In this document: piece by piece, positions 37,865 through 48,704 of the stretch
Layout of the letters: each line of letters opens with the position of its first letter
How positions within the stretch are numbered: position 1 is the first letter of the stretch
DNA from: Lepas anatifera
Taxonomy: Eukaryota > Arthropoda > Thecostraca > Lepadidae
Length of the DNA stretch: 64,000 bases
Direction of reading: 5' to 3'
Assembly (NCBI GenBank): GCA_034440635.1
Contig: JAOTON010000199.1
Location: 124,001 to 188,000 of the forward strand
The notes under the pieces: model-generated
Databases searched by the model: none
The model's input: only the letters and a program-made list of their open reading frames with translations
Told to the model about the DNA's origin: nothing
Program-made: the position numbers and the translations under genes

Positions 37865-38574
37865 CAGGGGTGGCAATAATCAGTGCGGCAACGTGATGAG
37901 TCAGGGGCGGCACGAATCAGGACAGAAGTGATAAGCGGAGGGCTGCAGTGATGAGCCCGGGGCGGCAGTTATGGACTATAGACGGCACAAATTAGGGTGG
38001 AAGTGATATGCTAAGGACAGTGATTGGCCGAGGCGGCAAGAAACTGGGCAAGGTCATAAGTCGATGGCGGCATTTATAAGCCAGGGGCAATAACTATCAA
38101 CTAGGAGCGGCACGAATCAGGGCGGAAGTAATAAGCTGGGGGCGGCAGTGATAAGCGCAGGGCGGCACGAATCAGAGCGGAAGTGATAAGCCAGGGGCGG
38201 CATTCATCAGCCGAGGCGGTAGTGATGAGCTGAGGGTGGCATGAAATAGCGTGGCAGTGATAAACCAGAGGTAGCACTGGTGAGTTACTGGCAGCAATGA
38301 CGAGCCAGTTCCCTTTCAAATCAGAACAGTGATAAGTCAGGGGTGGAACGAAACAGGGTGGCAGTGATATATAAGCAGGAAACAGCATACATCAGAGTAG
38401 CAGTGATGAACCGGGGGCAGCTTGAATCAGGGTCACAGTGGTAAGGAGGAGGCATGAATTAGGCCAGCGATGCCGAACGGGGGGTGACACATGTATTGAG
38501 GGTGCCCAAAACGGGATTGGGGGTGTTCAAATTATGATTAAACACCCCCAAAGAGATAGCAAATTACACCCCTG
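37865..38574. repeat. GC-rich degenerate minisatellite, inverted relative to 2480
   Basis: Units such as GGGGCGGCACGAATCAGG and GCGGAAGTGATAAGC alternate from about 37870 to 38470. The block starts CAGGGGTG and is followed at 38567-38574 by CACCCCTG, so it may sit inside a mobile unit, but no 8-bp duplication is seen. Confidence 0.72.
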
Positions 38575-38595
38575 GGTTTAACCTACCAAGATGCG

Positions 38596-38720
38596 GGAGT
38601 CAGTGCACTCACGATAGAATTTGGCGCCCACCTGATAGGTTTTCCGTCCAAATGTGGCACCCCTTGTCCGGATGACGCCCCCGACTAAGTGCCCCCGATT
38701 GGCAGTCCTAGATCCGCTTA
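38596..38720. repeat. Shared transposon-like module, inverted copy
   Basis: Reverse complement of the module at 31505, ending in a CTAGATCCGC string reminiscent of the GCGGATC termini. Confidence 0.5.
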
Positions 38721-41135
38721 TAAAGCTGAGCAGGTTTGCAGTTCTAGGGATCAGACGCACAGGTCTGGTGTCAGACTTCAGCTCTGAATAAACGACCTTT
38801 AACAACATTCCGACAACTTTCGCAACTGCCCCACTTGCAACTAGTACAACACATTAGACTGCTGATGTGGGACTATTAATACACGATCTTCCAGTCTAAA
38901 ACAGAATCATGACGTGTCGTGACGCCATTCAATTTGTTCAAGCTGGGGATCCCATTATTCAGTGAAAACAACGGGATCAGAAATACCATCCATTCGCACT
39001 GGAGGCAACCTGAGCCAGCGAACAGCAGTCGTTATAGCTGATTCTTTTTGTCAATTCGAGTTAGTTAGTTAAGGGCTTTTTATAAGGCGTTCTGTGCAAG
39101 GCACCTTTGCCCGCCTCTAAAGTGTGGGGGGAGAATTTTTCGGGAGAGGTGTTTACTTTAATGTCGCAGAACAAAGGGACGAATCTTATTTCAAGGAATG
39201 GGTCGCGAAGTGTAGCAACACTAGCGAGGGAAGGGGACTGCTACGGCAGAGATACCGAGCCCGGGGCACAGGTAATATTTAAAAGGGTACGTGAAGAGGC
39301 TTGCCAGCGTAAAGATTAGTTTTTTTATTTTGTTCTTTGTTATGGAATGACCGTTTTGCTTACGTTACTCAAGTGCCTTTTATACCCCCAACCAGTGCTA
39401 GATCGGCACCTGGCGCCATCTTTTTCTAAACGGGGGTGGATAGGGGAGGAAAGGAGCGCTAGGCGACTCCGTCGTGATTTCGAATTTCAGGACTTAACGA
39501 TGATTTCCACCGATACCCCAACCCAATTTCCCTCGTCGCCCCATTCGTTATAGCTTAGGACAGCTAACTTACGACAGGACCTTGGTGTGCCAACCAACTA
39601 GCGGTAGCTGGTGCAACCTTGGTGCTTTACGACGCCACAACCGCTAATGTCATATTGCGTTGCCAACTTGGGTACATTGGGAATCAGGAATCCCTTATTC
39701 AGGATTCTCGCCGGGGATTCGAACGCGGGTCAGCAGGGTGGAAGCCTAACGTGCTACCACTGCGCCACCGCAACCCAAGTTTACTTATGCAAAGAAACAA
39801 AACAAATAAGATCTTATTGTCCTGTCACGCTATGGCTCAGGATCAAGACCATGAACAGATTTAGGCAAATCGTTTCAAATTTACTCACGCTAATTTGAAA
39901 CATATGCATGTTTAAGCAGCCTCAGCTATCAGCACGTTATCAGGATTTAATTCATCCAAGCTTGATAATTGCAGTGAAGGTGCATATAAATTGTACAAAT
40001 TTTCAAGCCAGGTCTATCTAGGTCTATCTGCAGCTTTCAGACACCTGCGGAGGGCACTCAAATTCCACAGCTGCCCGGTCGGGATTAAATGCCGATTTAT
40101 TCCTGCAGAGACAACACGCTGGAAGATCTGGCAGCGACCCACTCCGCAGTTGGCTGGCTGGAAATCCCGTACATTACCGGCCCCGCCAAGGTCCAACGCC
40201 ACATTGGAGCCGTTCCGACGGCATCACATGAACACCAGCAGCCTCGGGGGCATCGCACTCGCATCACGAGAGAGCCAGCAACTGCATAATCGGTCCGTCA
40301 TAAAGGCAGGGATCCGTGTTCCCGCAAATGGAAAAGTCGCTGACCGCAGCAATTGCGTGGGAGAAGACAGCGTCTAACCGCATGCTATAATGTTGCACGA
40401 GGAGTGTGCGGAACGGACGTTTTGAGAGCAGCATTCTGAGAAATAGTGACGTCACGCAGTAACACATGAAAACGGTATCTGACGACCAGGAGCTGGTGTG
40501 TTGCCGTCTCAAATCACAGCTACATTTCCAGACTGATGCGGAGGTAGTCACGCCGCTCCTGGTCAGTATCCTCCGCAGTACTTCTTTACGAGACAGAGAA
40601 GGCGCCGACATTACAATACAACACAGGAGACGGGTCCGCACCATCCACAGTCAACTAGACAAATACATGTGCAGTCTAACACACCACACAGCGACCGCAC
40701 CTTACAGATGGGATGAGGTTGAAAACTGGGCATCGCAGTTGCACCAGAACATCGCAGAGGACATTAGAGCCTGCACCACAGAGCTACCGGTCAACATAAA
40801 AAAACTGTCAACAAAGCATACTGCAGCAGCCAACATCAAAGCTCAGACACGGGATTGACCCCGGGTTTCACCAGGGCAAGCCCCAGTCTCAACAGGGTAA
40901 AAACCGGGTGTTACCTCACGATTGGTCTCGAGCTCATTGAGACTAACACCGGTCTCTCTTGAAGGAAACCCCGGGTTTTATCACAGCTAACTCCGGGTAA
41001 CACCTGGACGAAAATGCTGTCTTCATCACCACTAACCTTGAGTCAGACAGGCACTAACCTCTGGTCCTTACCCGAGCTACATCTATGTCTTACCAGTACA
41101 AATCACGGGTTTCCAACAGAACAAAATACTAGACC
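38721..41135. other. No recognisable gene apart from a SINE head
   Basis: Open frames of 128 and 130 codons (39991-40377 and 40466-40858, plus strand) are the longest here. Neither shows a motif I can name. The right end should contain the 3'UTR of CDK5RAP1 (minus strand, left of 41136). Confidence 0.5.
39690..39778 (-). mobile_element. SINE-like tRNA head, minus strand
   Basis: Reverse strand reads GGTTGCGGTGGCGCAGTGG (box A) and GCGTTCGAATCCCCG (box B) at tRNA-like spacing. The 5' end GGTTGCG does not pair with the 3' end, so it is not an intact tRNA gene. Confidence 0.65.
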
Positions 41136-44071
41136 TCACGCCGCAGCTGCCTGCTGCTTCCCACCACAGTGACTGCTGAACTCCTGCAGGGTGGTGGCCC
41201 TCAGTGGGAGAGCGTGCAACACCTCTGAGCTACACCCCACCACCTCCACGGCAGCGTACTGCCCCCGCCGTACCTCCACACCATCGTGTTCACGCGGCAC
41301 AATCACCTTCACGTTCGCATCGTTTCTCCCTACTAGGTACTCCGGCGAGCGCTTGCTGGTGCTCTCCAGCAGCACGAGCTGCGTCTGCCCCACCTGCGCC
41401 TGGTTCACCTCCAGCACCAGCCTCCGGTACAGCTCAGCCATCTCCACCAGGCGTCGCTGCTTGGTCTCCGGCGGTACATCATCGTTCAGACGATGGTAAG
41501 CGCGCGTCTTCTCTCGTCTGCTGTAGGCGAACAGGTAGCAGTACTGGTAGCGCACCGCCTCCAACAGGCTGAGCGTCTCGGCGAAGTCGGCCTCGGTCTC
41601 GCCGCAGAAGCCGGCGATGAAGTCCGAGGTGAGCGCCACCTGCGGCACGAGCGTGCGCACGTGTCTGACCAGCTGCAGGTAGGTCTGGCGGGTGTAGCCG
41701 CGCCGCATGTCGGCCAGCACGCGCGAGCTGCCCGACTGCGCTGGCAGATGGATGCAGCTGCACACGTTGGCGCGCTCGGCCACCGCGCGCAGCACCTCGT
41801 CCGGGAAGTCCTTCGGGTGCGGCGACGTGAAGCGCACGCGTATCTCCGGGTCCACGTCGGCCACGGCCGAGAGCAGGTCGGCGAACCGAGTGCCACCGAC
41901 TTTGGGCCGGTACACTGTTGAAAATCCGCTCGCGAGCTTCGTCGCTTCCCCATGCCCGCCCTCACTCAGATCGCGGTAGCTGTTGACATTCTGGCCGAGC
42001 AGTGTGACCTCCTTCACGCCCTGCTCTGACAGCCGGCCGACCTCCTCTCTCACCGAAGCCAGGGGCCGCGAGCGCTCCCGTCCGCGCGTGAACGGCACGA
42101 TGCAGTACGTGCACATGTTGTCACACCCGCGCATGATGGTGACAAACGCAGTCGGCGAGTCAGCCTGCAGCCGGACGGGCCTGACGTCGGCGTACGTCTC
42201 GTCGAGCGAGAGCAGCACGTGGACGGCGGCGCCGGTGTCGGCCGGCTCTGCCAGCAGGCGCGGCAGGTGGCGGTAGCTGTCAGGCCCGGCCACCAGGTCC
42301 ACGCCGGCGTCCGCCTCCACCAGCCGCTGCTTCAGACGCTCTGCCATGCAGCCCAGCACGCCCACCTGCAGACGGCCAGAGACAGCTGGCTGAGTTGGCA
42401 GTAGGTACCCAGATAAAACTTTATTTATTCTTGTTATTGATGCAGCTTGACTATGGCTGGTGGTTCTGATTCTAACAGGAATATACAAATAGTACGTTAG
42501 ATCTTGTGCTAAAAGTAGGACCATTATATATGTACGAACCAATATGCCTAGCTTTGCAGGGTTAAAGGGAATACGGCACATTGGTAAAATTTCTGACTTG
42601 AATGGTTTTAGCTACAATCAATAATGAATTTGGCATTATTTCTGTGAAAAATGGCTGATAACCTCAATTTTATGTTACCAAAATTTCCCGTTACCGGTAA
42701 AAAAGCTTCCACATCTGCGTGATGTCAGAACAAAGTGCAATCATGCAACATTCTGTGCTGCGATAAATCTGCTTACTCAGGCCTTAAACGAATACGAGTA
42801 CAAATAAAGCGTTTCTAGCTGTTAGAAAGGGGCTGTTTTGAGACCCAATAGGACTTCGATAAATTTCTGCTACTTTCTAGACATATTAAGATACATTTCA
42901 CAATGAAACTTGGAGACAAAACAAGTAATACGGAATCATTATCACCAGTGCGAAAGCCATGTTTAGCACGTAGCTTTTAAATACTTCAAGCAAAAGGAAT
43001 ATGTCCGCTCAGCACAGCCAGCAGGGCTGAGCATGACGTCACTTTTACCAAGATCACCTACCCCCTAACCATCCGTGGAGGGGGTCGATAAGGGGTGAAT
43101 TTGTATTTTTGATGTGACGCGAACGGTATGTTCTGGGATTGATAGAATGCCAATCAAAGGATTTCTCGGCATCCTCTATCGCTTAGCTATCTCAGTTTAA
43201 ATCCGATTACAAAAATGTCACAACTACAAATATGCCACACAAAACACAAGAATGACACAAAAATCAAATTACAAAAACAAATCAAGCTTTGAATACTTGG
43301 AAAATTAAAATGAGAAACTATACAAGCCCCCACCCGTCCCTGGCAAAAGAATCATTCTAACGAGTCATTTGGGTTTAACGGATCCACATCCGTACACCAG
43401 ATGACTTAGCCGGAGACCCCATGTCTCCTGAGATCGCACGTTCAGCACCTTTCCTTCTCTGCATCATTATAGATGCCTTTCCAATTTGCATGTTCAGACA
43501 CAGTACATTGGATTCCCTGAAAGATTTTCAAAAGATAAGACCACCAGATAATTCATTGCCTCTATTATCTCACCTTGAACTGAGCGCCCTTGTAGTCTCG
43601 TGCTGCCTTGATATTACGATAATGCAGCAGCTTGTTCCAGATCTTCTTCTCCGCGTTCTCCCGTATGGAACAGGTCACTAACAATACAACATCCGCCTCT
43701 TCAACACAGGAAGCCCGAGTGTAGCCCGCCTCGCGCAGTACTGCCCAGGCCACCTCCGTGTCGGAGACGTTCATCTGACAACCGTAGACTTCGAACAGCA
43801 CCCGGCGACCGGCCGCCGACTCCAAGGAGGCGGGCACGTAGGGGACGGGCTCGCGGGCTGGAGGGAGTGCGGAAGGGGCGGTGAGACTCGGCTGACCGAT
43901 AAAATCGGAGAGGGATGGCCCGTCAGGAATAAGACGAGGCGGAGTTTTAAGGGATTGGGTGGTATCAGATTTTGGGCGTGTTTCGATCAAAGGTGGAGTC
44001 GATAGAGATAGGATTGAAGAGGGGTGACATCTCGGAAATAGACGCCGACCAATCATTCCAGTAGCTTGCAT
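41136..44071 (-). CDS. CDK5RAP1: CDK5RAP1, mitochondrial tRNA methylthiotransferase (two coding exons)
   Basis: Radical-SAM methylthiotransferase of the MiaB family. In animals it adds the 2-methylthio group to N6-isopentenyladenosine-37 of mitochondrial tRNAs. Coding exons on the minus strand are 44071-43574 (166 codons) and 42365-41136 (409 codons plus TGA). The junction is phase 0, with donor AAG|gtgaga and acceptor ctgcag|GTG. The joined protein is 575 aa, against about 600 for the human protein. Visible features: an N-terminal UPF0004 domain with its three iron-sulfur cysteines in YGCQMN (C98), TCSIRE (C134) and LGCMAE (C172); the radical-SAM cluster CxxxCxxC in GCDNMCTYC (C247, C251, C254); the family strings GRERSRP, RFTSPHPKDFP and HLPAQSGSSRVL; and a C-terminal TRAM domain. 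I chose the start at MQATGM because an acceptor (tttcag) lies at 44095, only 23 bp upstream, and the first residues are Arg-rich and non-acidic, like a mitochondrial presequence. An upstream noncoding exon is implied but not located. Confidence 0.93.
42366..43573 (-). other. Intron of CDK5RAP1
   Basis: This 1208-bp intron separates the first Fe-S domain exon from the catalytic exon. It begins gtgaga and ends ctgcag on the minus strand. Much of it is occupied by a degraded TTAA-flanked MITE (listed separately) that shares its family with one in an alpha-SNAP intron. Confidence 0.85.
42566..43225. mobile_element. Degraded TTAA MITE in CDK5RAP1 intron (same family as 52373)
   Basis: The left terminus is preceded by TTAA (42562-42565) and reads AGGGAATACGGCACATTGG, close to the left end of the alpha-SNAP intron MITE. 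Internal blocks also correspond in order: a tract around a TTTCTGTGAAAAATG string, a GATGTCA stretch, a CATGACGTCA block, a GAGGGGGTCGATAAGGGG block, and a TCTCAGTTTAAATC string near the right end. The right inverted repeat is eroded, so the end near 43225 is approximate. It is longer than the other copy and may contain additional sequence. Confidence 0.6.
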
Positions 44072-44094
44072 TGCTGAAGCGTCAGTGATTCCCA
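44072..44094 (-). other. 5'UTR part of CDK5RAP1 first coding exon (predicted)
   Basis: Read on the minus strand, a pyrimidine-rich stretch ending tttctcattttcag finishes at 44095. Exon sequence would begin at 44094 and run 23 bases to the ATG at 44071. The open frame continues upstream to 44113, but it crosses this acceptor, so the longer start is less likely. The 5' exon and promoter should lie further to the right (44.1-46 kb). Confidence 0.5.
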
Positions 44095-44374
44095 CTGAAA
44101 ATGAGAAATACAAAAATAAACGCTGGAAATGAGAAAATTAACTCCTCAGATTGGGTATCAATCATTGAGAAGAAGAAACTCAATGGAGAACCAGCTTGGA
44201 CACTGCTTAAATGGACAAAAAATTACATGATACATTAATATGGGCAAAATTATTTTTTAATCAGTTTCACCTCTACTTTGTTGTTGTATGCGGTAAGCAC
44301 CTACAAGGCTCAGAGTAAATAACATTAGGACCCAACAGGAGTTCTACATGGACATTGGAGAGGCCGTGAGAGCC

Positions 44375-44377
<3 letters not shown>

Positions 44378-44416
<39 letters not shown>

Positions 44417-44432
44417 AGAGAGAGAGAGAGAG

Positions 44433-44467
<35 letters not shown>

Positions 44468-44505
44468 GAGAAGAGAGAAAGAGAGAAAGAGAGAAAGAGA
44501 AAGAG
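44378..44505. repeat. AG microsatellite, interrupted
   Basis: A purine-only AG/AAAG tract about 300 bp upstream of the CDK5RAP1 first coding exon. Charged or Ser/Leu repeat frames across it are artefacts. Confidence 0.95.
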
Positions 44506-44841
44506 GACGCTGGCTCATCCGCGTCCTGATGCTCGCGCCCGCCGCGCCATCAGCGCCATCTCACCGCCGCCGCCGTCCCCTCGCCCCCCCGACGCCGCCG
44601 CCGTCCCCTCCCCCGACGCCGCCGCCGTCCCCCCCCCCGACGCCCGCCGCCGTCGATTTCGCAGTGGACTCTGGAGTAGGTTGCGTCGGAGCCGCGCTGT
44701 ACTTTGCGTCCGCGTTCCCCCGCCAAAGATATAACGCCGCTATTCCCCCATGTAGTATCGGTCCATGTTCGCGAGCACGCCCCTGCGCACCTAATCCTAT
44801 CCCTGGTCGTTTTTATAATGTGCAGTGTTTTGTTTTTTATT

Positions 44842-44846
<5 letters not shown>

Positions 44847-44909
<63 letters not shown>
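44847..44909. repeat. AG microsatellite
   Basis: A pure AG tract of about 60 bp. Confidence 0.95.
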
Positions 44910-44912
<3 letters not shown>

Positions 44913-47900
44913 GACAGCTGCCCCCTGAAGCCTGAAGGGCCCCTTAAGGTCACAGGCCGCACAAAGTGCAGCTCACCCACACTATGCTGTGGCCAAATTT
45001 GAAATTTCATACCAGACAAGGCCCTCTAAAGCCCCTCTTCAACACTCTATTCTGTCACAAGCAGGGCCCTTTTTACCAATCAGGGCCTTTTTGGCACTGC
45101 CACAGGGCCCTTTTGGGGCCCCATAGCCTGCAGGTTCTGTTCTTGGAAAACTTGTAATCATATATTAGTCAGGTACAGTGTACATGCTATGAGCCCATTC
45201 CATGTACATGCAGGGAGCCCATTCCAACTTTTTATAGCCAAGCACAGGAAAGCATTGTGCCAGACTCTTGAAACAGTATCAGGTCTGTTGAGTTTCCCAG
45301 TATGACCCCACATGGAGGTCAAGCAAGCACAATGTTAACAAGAACATTTTTTGTTGTTAACAAAACTGAATGAAATACTCACACCAGTCAAGACTCTGAA
45401 GCTGGATGCAGTCCTCTCAGTAGGCCTAATATTGGTATTGTTAAGTATCTGAAAAAGTGAACCATCAAGCTTAAGCACAGTTAAGAGTTAGTTTATCTTG
45501 CTAGTGATGAGATGTACACTGCCCGAGCCACTGAGCTTGCTAACAAGCATGGTTTTGGAGATATGAAAGAAGCTTAAACTTATCCTAATGTGGTTACTTT
45601 TTTTGTTAGGGTGGTCATCAAGGCAAAAAGTGAGATGGGTTAGTCAGATGACAGGGCGAGGAACGTAAAGGGAAGCAGATCCTTGTCAATACTCCTTACC
45701 CTATGAGTTTTGATTATAATCTGCCTTGCTTAGTTTTCTAGCCTCTTAACTAATGCATGAATTCCCCTTATTTAAGAAGGCTATTAAAAGCCAGATACCT
45801 AATACCTCATAAAGAAGGAAGAACGAAGAAGCAAAACCTAGCCTAAGATAAGATGAAAATCCCAGGATAGCTTGAAAAATACAAAAACTTATTCCTTAAT
45901 AATAATTTAACCATTTAAATAACAGGAACAGTACCGCAATTTGGCCTCCACTTACACTGTTCAATGTGTTCCAACCTATTCATACATATTTACATAGCTT
46001 GCAAGCCCAGTGGTGGTCTATCATGCTGTGAGAAATTGATGCAATTTAACCCGACCAACCTTATCGTTTTTCTTCAAGTGCTACGCCGAAATTTTCGCAT
46101 GCATGCAAGCCGCGCTCTGGGGTAGGGAATTGTTTAGTTCTTCTCATGGAATATATCCATTCGGTTTAATTACGAATAAGGTGGCAATTGCGTACCATAT
46201 TTATGGCATTTAATGACCATTTATGTGCTGAAACGAATTTAGCAACCATTTCTTCGCAATAATTTTCCATCGAATTTTCCTATATTCCATTACTCACAGA
46301 AATGTGCGACACCAACACCACGCGCACAGACGCTACTGTTTATTAAAGATGCCGATACCATGCCGGTAGAGGGATAACACTCCAAAATAAAAACCTCACT
46401 AACGCACGACGCTCGTCGTTTGTCATGGCGGATTGATGTGTAGTTGCGAATAAATTTTTGGCGATTTCTGATGCGGCGGCAGGTTGGTTGGTAGTTTGTT
46501 AAGTTGGTTAGGTTGTTGGTTGGTTGGTTGGTTGGTTGGTTGGTTGGTTGGGTTGGTTGGTTGGTTAGGTTGGTTGGTTGGTTGGTTGGTTGGTTGGTTG
46601 GCTGGTGGTGGTTGGTTGGTTAGGTTGGGTAGGTTGGTTGGTTGGTTGGTTGGTTGTGGTCGGTGGTGTGGTGGAGTGCGGCTTTGTTTTGTTTCGTTTT
46701 GTTCGTTCTTTGTCGTACGGCTTTTGAGGTTTTTGGGTTTTTTACTGTGTTCGGTGCTTTGGTACTACGCTGCCTGGGTTGTGCGCTGGTCTTGGTCGGG
46801 TGTGGTGGTTGTTTGATTTTGGCGGGCTCGGGATGTTGTTGGGGTACGGCACTGTGTGTGTCTTTCTGTAAATTAAATCCATTCTATGGTTCTTTTCTCA
46901 TCACCAGATACGCAAGGAACAGCATCACGTCTAAAAAGTTCTTATTTTGCCGCGTTTCTTTGTTTCTGCTTACTAAATATCACTGTAAGGTAAAAGTATA
47001 GTTTTAAGTCACGTGGTACAATACGTTTATTAAGTCAAGGATTAGTTTTTATCATGAAAAACTAAACTAGCTGTCTTGGGTTTGAGTCATATATCCAACA
47101 ATCTGTAAAAGCGAATGCTGCAAACCATTCTGTCTGGAAAAAAGAAGAGTGAAGGAGGTGTCTGTTTCTCTCAGGGGGTGTGTGTTTTATTGATTATCGT
47201 CTAGTTTGTAATCGATAGATCCATACAAATATGATAGGAGGAGGAAGGGCCCTGCATTCCAAATGCTGCTGTTGTTTGAGACGTGGTTGTGGAAAATTTA
47301 TGGGTTTCATATTCATTTGAATGGTCTTGTGCCCTCTGTACCTATTGTTATGACTCAGCAATGTGATTTTAGGGGCCATAAAAATGCCAGAGTGAAGAAT
47401 ACATTTTCTAGCCTAAGATGATTATTTTGACTGTACTTAAGTCCACTTCATTTCAATCCTTGCAGTTGTTCATTTCTTTATATGTTTTGTGATTCAAATG
47501 ACTGATTTACTACTCGGCAGAGTGGCATCATTATCTTTTTATCGTTATCTGTTGTGTTTTTGTGTAGGTGTTAATGAATGCATGGCAATATCAGTGACTT
47601 AATTTCCAGAAACAAAAGGTGATCTGATCTGGACCACTGATAAGTGATGGAGGAATTGAATGTACTAGTGCTGTTTTCCCAGCACCTAAGCACAGATCAT
47701 GTGATATTGCTGGCGAAATAGCACTTCATGGACTCTCATCAGTAGCCCAATCCTGATCGAATTTTGGCCATGGAGCCTAGTTCACCTTATCTTCTTCCTG
47801 GCTGACAGCACACTGCTTGCAGGCCTCACCAGGGCATTCACACTAAGTGCTGCAGTGAGTTAGTCCTTCAGGTCATAGTCCGGAAATGGTTTTCATGCAA

Positions 47901-48704
47901 AATGGAGAGTGAGGCCTAAATCCCTAAGTAGGCCAAATCAAGCTTTATTATGAAATGATCAAAACAAATTTCAGCATTTTTCAGGCAAAGATCAATAAGT
48001 AACATGCTACAGGCTCTCCAGGACCTCTCCAATCCTGTTTGAAAAAAACTCACTCTTTGATTCAATTTTCAACTGAGTCCATAATGGCCTGCTGGTGAGG
48101 CAAAAAATATGAAAAAGATAAATTTTCCTCTTAAAATTGAGAATTCCAGGTGCTTCAGGTGCCCCATGTACCCTGACCCAGGTGTACTCTGTTATATGTG
48201 TCGGCTTAGCTTTATTATATCTGCTTAGCTTTATGGTGTCTGTTTAGTTTTATTGTGTCTGTTTATTGTAATTTATTTATTAATTTTATCCCATCCAGGT
48301 ATGCAATGCACCTTATTATAGGAAACTTTTTGGTCATTTGGATTGCTTATGACATTATTATTTGTAAGGAGATGTAGTAAAGATTGATTCTTAGCTTGCC
48401 AGTTTATTTTTATTAGCTGTTTCATGCTCAGCAATTAAGTGTTATTGGGTCACACACTAGACGATGGCTGAACAGCAAACCCTGCCTCCCACAGCTATTG
48501 CCAACAATTAGAACACAGTGACATGTTATTGGTAGAACCTGCTAGTTTGGTGATATTGTTTTGTAATATCTGGTGATAGCATTCCTTTGTAATTGCAGGG
48601 AATTGATTTTTCAGTCATTATATTAAGTCACCTAAACAATTTATTGACTGCGGTCAAAGTTTTAGCTTGCAGGATATCAGCAGACTTACATACCAGAAAC
48701 AGTC
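44910..48704. other. Intergenic region between CDK5RAP1 and alpha-SNAP
   Basis: The two genes are transcribed divergently, so both promoters should lie here or just left of it. Apart from the GGTT tract and a short direct repeat (GAGCCCATTCCA, about 45191 and 45216) I see no defined element. No TATA or initiator could be assigned with confidence. Confidence 0.5.
46481..46655. repeat. GGTT tandem tract
   Basis: GGTT repeated for about 175 bp with a few interruptions. The G pairs are spaced as in two-tetrad quadruplex-forming DNA. It lies about 2 kb upstream of the alpha-SNAP start codon. Confidence 0.92.

Noticed and set aside
39690..39778. tRNA gene on the minus strand
   Set aside because: Both promoter boxes are present but the 5' and 3' ends do not pair.
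40466..40858. 130-codon plus-strand frame
   Set aside because: No recognisable motif, no clear splice partners; kept as unresolved rather than called a gene.
41486..41965. 159-codon and similar frames overlapping CDK5RAP1
   Set aside because: Shadows of the real coding exon in other frames.
44273..44734. Frames coding Arg/Glu- or Ser/Leu-repeat proteins
   Set aside because: Direct translation of an AG microsatellite plus GC-rich flank; no domain.
46484..46816. 110-codon Trp/Gly/Val-rich frame
   Set aside because: Translation of the GGTT tract.
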